Below, in pieces: positions 5,816 to 7,457 of a DNA stretch of 7,457 nucleotides (positions are counted from its first letter, which is position 1; the number at the start of each line of letters is the position of its first letter). The position numbers and the translations under genes are program-made. The stretch is from Methanomicrobiales archaeon (GTDB lineage Archaea; Halobacteriota; Methanomicrobia; Methanomicrobiales; Methanospirillaceae). The stretch spans positions 1 through 7,457 of the forward strand of contig JAAEES010000051.1 in assembly GCA_013415575.1 (NCBI GenBank), written 5' to 3'. The notes beneath the pieces were generated by a model. That model was not told the DNA's origin and made no database searches. It saw nothing but the letters and a program-made list of their open reading frames with translations.

Positions 5816-6772
5816 CTATGCACCTCCTCCGCCGGACGGTGCCGGCCAGAAGGCATCGATCCCGGCTCTCAGCGGCAGGATTGTTGACGGGTGCCGGACG
5901 CAGACGATCGAGGCCCCCGCGATCGTTGCCGGGAGCATGGCATAGAGCTCCCAGGCAACCGAGATCTTCTCGATACCGGATGGATCCGCCTCCCTGACCT
6001 CTTTCACGGTGAGCGAATCGATGGCCGAGCTGATCATCGGCATGGCCAGGTCTTCATCCCCTTTGAGGGCCGCATATCTGATCCGTTCCATCACCGAGTA
6101 GGAATACTCGAATCCGTAGCCCAGGGCACCGGTGTAGGGGTCGATCACGATCCGGTCATGGGGGAGTCCGATTTCGCGGAGGAGGATGTTCAGCTGCTTG
6201 GCGAGGTTGATATCGATGGGTGACTGGGCGATGACCAGGTGGCCGTATGCCATGGCAGAAGCGGCAATGCTCCGGTATCTCGCGGCCTCGGCGGTCCCGA
6301 TGAGGAGACGCTCCCCCTCACCGGCCTCGCCGATCCTCCGGAAGACCTCGCTGTCAAGCTCGGGATCATTGCTTCCTTCGATGATCAGGGGAAGTCCGGT
6401 TGCCTGGAGGACATTCTCGACGGTGGTCGTGACTGATGCGAAATCCGAAAACCCCCGCCTCCGCGTACTCGTCAGGAAGAGGCGGATGAGGTCAGGAGCA
6501 TACTCCTGTCCTGCCCAGCGTGCCCACTCTGCGGGGTCGGATGCACGGTCCCCGAGAAACTTCGTCACCGGGGCCGGCCAGAGGGACGGGTCATCACAGA
6601 GCTCGAAGGCGATGAGGGGCCGGTGTCCGGTCGGGGGGGACCCGATGAAGGACAGGTCCCGTTCGCCGCCAATGGTCACCGTCGTTGACCGGGTACCGCC
6701 ATCGGCTTTCAGAGCACCGATGGTGACGGTGCCCACTTCGCCGGTCCAGTCCGAGAGGGTGGAAAGGGTCAT
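5816..6772 (-). CDS. acsD: Corrinoid iron-sulfur protein small (delta) subunit, short bacterial-size form
   Basis: A 318-residue AcsD/CdhD, the TIM-barrel subunit that pairs with AcsC and holds the base-off corrinoid between them. Family-typical blocks seen are FIGSPPTGHRPLIAFEL (about 42-58), QSPIDINLAKQLNILL (183-198), DPYTGALGYGFEYSYSVMERIR in two parts at 211-220 and 221-232, and VRHPSTI near 292-298. The length is close to acetogen AcsD (about 320) and much shorter than the roughly 390-440 residues I recall for many archaeal CdhD proteins. Start: ATG 6772, 6 nt after the acsB stop, with GTGAGGA at 6782-6776 overlapping that stop. Its last codons (Gly-Gly-Gly-Gly-Ala) coincide with the GGAGGAGGTG ribosome site of acsC. 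It is co-transcribed with acsB upstream and acsC downstream. Confidence 0.95.
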   Translation of the reverse strand: MTLSTLSDWTGEVGTVTIGALKADGGTRSTTVTIGGERDLSFIGSPPTGHRPLIAFELCDDPSLWPAPVTKFLGDRASDPAEWARWAGQEYAPDLIRLFLTSTRRRGFSDFASVTTTVENVLQATGLPLIIEGSNDPELDSEVFRRIGEAGEGERLLIGTAEAARYRSIAASAMAYGHLVIAQSPIDINLAKQLNILLREIGLPHDRIVIDPYTGALGYGFEYSYSVMERIRYAALKGDEDLAMPMISSAIDSLTVKEVREADPSGIEKISVAWELYAMLPATIAGASIVCVRHPSTILPLRAGIDAFWPAPSGGGGA

Positions 6773-6778
6773 GGGTCC

Positions 6779-7457
6779 TCACAGAAGCGGCTTCATAGCC
6801 AGCGCCGGGTGCTGCACCCTGTCCAGGAACGCGGTGAGATCCTCGAGGGTTACCGCGATCTTCTCATCGGCAATCTTCTCGAACATCCCGGAGAGCCCCC
6901 TCTCGTCGAGCTTGTGCACCAGGCGTCCACGAAGCTCCTCCTTCAGCACGGACGGCAGCCAGACCAGCCGCTCGATACCTCCTTCTGCCTGGAGGAACCG
7001 GTCGCTCAGGATATAGCTCTTGGAGATGCCGGCAAACCCAGGGGTCTGGGCTCCGCCGCCGATGGTTCCGGCGAGGGTCGAGAAGCTCATTCCCGAGGGG
7101 GTGTCCCCCTTGTACTCACGATTGACCACCATGAACCCGTTCACCTCCGGGAGCATGACCGCGATGCACTCGAAGCACCCGCAGCAGGTCATGGGATATT
7201 CCATCACACTGTACAGGGAGCAGCGATCAACCTCTCCGTGGGAAGCTTTCTTCACGAACCGGTTCACCCCTTCGAACTCCCCCCGTTCGGCATCGATAAC
7301 CTTCCCCTTCACCACCGGCTGGTTCGCGCCGGAAGGGGAGATCTCGTAGGCGATCCTGCCGTCAAGCCAGGTGATGGCCCCGCAGAGCGCCGGACGTTCA
7401 GGGGTGATGATGCAGACATGGTTCGGTGCGAAGGTCTGGCAGAGGGTGCAGGAATAG
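6779..7457 (-). CDS. acsB: Acetyl-CoA synthase catalytic subunit (ACS beta), C-terminal 225 residues; 5' end off window
   Basis: This is the C-terminal A-cluster domain of acetyl-CoA synthase (AcsB in bacteria, CdhC in archaea), which condenses CO, CoA and the corrinoid-bound methyl group. All six A-cluster cysteines are present. In fragment numbering, Cys3, Cys6, Cys15 and Cys25 bind the [4Fe-4S] cluster, in CTLC, PNHVC and ALCG. Cys92-Gly93-Cys94 is the CGC motif for the distal nickel, within CCGCFEC. Adding 503 gives 506, 509, 518, 528, 595 and 597, the Moorella ligand numbers as I recall them. The tail after the CGC motif is about 131 residues and ends HPALAMKPLL, as in acetogen AcsB. It reads GDTPSGMSFSTLAGTIGGG, closer to bacterial AcsB than to archaeal CdhC, where I recall SCGCFEA..FYIPEVDG and a longer tail. 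Whether the bacterial N-terminal CODH-binding domain exists cannot be seen. The first base (7457) is part of an incomplete codon. Confidence 0.95.
   Translation of the reverse strand, partial: YSCTLCQTFAPNHVCIITPERPALCGAITWLDGRIAYEISPSGANQPVVKGKVIDAERGEFEGVNRFVKKASHGEVDRCSLYSVMEYPMTCCGCFECIAVMLPEVNGFMVVNREYKGDTPSGMSFSTLAGTIGGGAQTPGFAGISKSYILSDRFLQAEGGIERLVWLPSVLKEELRGRLVHKLDERGLSGMFEKIADEKIAVTLEDLTAFLDRVQHPALAMKPLL

Noticed and set aside
5815..5856. Upstream ATG (5856) as start of acsC
   Set aside because: The extra 14 residues precede the conserved LDIYKLLPKKNC block, and the strong GGAGGTG site at 5827-5821 is correctly spaced for ATG 5814.
5062..5997. Plus-strand open frame of 311 codons opposite acsC/acsD
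   Set aside because: It is antisense to two well supported genes and its translation has no family resemblance.
6186..7016. Plus-strand open frame of 276 codons opposite acsD/acsB
   Set aside because: A shadow frame rich in Ser/Arg/Pro, typical of the antisense strand in GC-rich coding DNA.

Overview
The window (about 60% GC by eye) looks like chromosomal DNA of a methanogenic archaeon, most likely of the Methanomicrobiales. The main evidence is the left-edge gene, which I recognise as methanogenesis marker protein 14. Short archaeal-style BRE/TATA signals and purine-rich Shine-Dalgarno sites fit this. The genus cannot be fixed from the sequence alone.

Layout. (1) Positions 1-353, minus strand: the N-terminal part of methanogenesis marker 14, running off the left edge. 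(2) 354-516: a short AT-richer divergent intergenic region with candidate promoters and a small hairpin. (3) 517-762, plus strand: an 81-residue single-pass membrane protein of unknown function, converging on the next operon with a gap of only 5 bp. (4) 768-7457, minus strand: a six-gene operon, transcribed right to left and entering from beyond the right edge. Its order is acetyl-CoA synthase catalytic subunit (acsB/cdhC, C-terminal 225 residues only), corrinoid Fe-S protein small subunit (acsD/cdhD), its large subunit (acsC/cdhE), a ferredoxin-ASKHA reductive activator (acsV/RACo-type), a folate-independent core methionine synthase-like protein, and the nickel-insertion ATPase cooC/acsF. Every junction in the operon is 6 nt or less or a 4-nt ATGA overlap, and most Shine-Dalgarno sites lie inside the upstream gene.

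How the genes work together. AcsC and AcsD form the corrinoid protein that carries a methyl group on Co. AcsB joins that methyl with CO and CoA to give acetyl-CoA at its Ni-Ni-[4Fe-4S] A-cluster, whose six cysteine ligands are all visible here. CooC should load nickel. The AcsV-like protein should rescue oxidised Co(II) corrinoid back to Co(I). The MetE-like protein probably takes methyl groups from the same corrinoid protein and gives them to homocysteine, making methionine. The operon is therefore a one-carbon hub for acetyl-CoA and methionine synthesis.

Most notable point: the ACS module looks like the bacterial (Wood-Ljungdahl/acetogen) type rather than the canonical archaeal cdhABC-cooC-DE type. 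This shows in the AcsB C-terminus, the short 318-residue AcsD, the gene order and the accessory set (acsV, core methionine synthase, terminal cooC), yet it sits beside a methanogen marker gene. No RNA genes, mobile elements or CRISPR arrays were seen.
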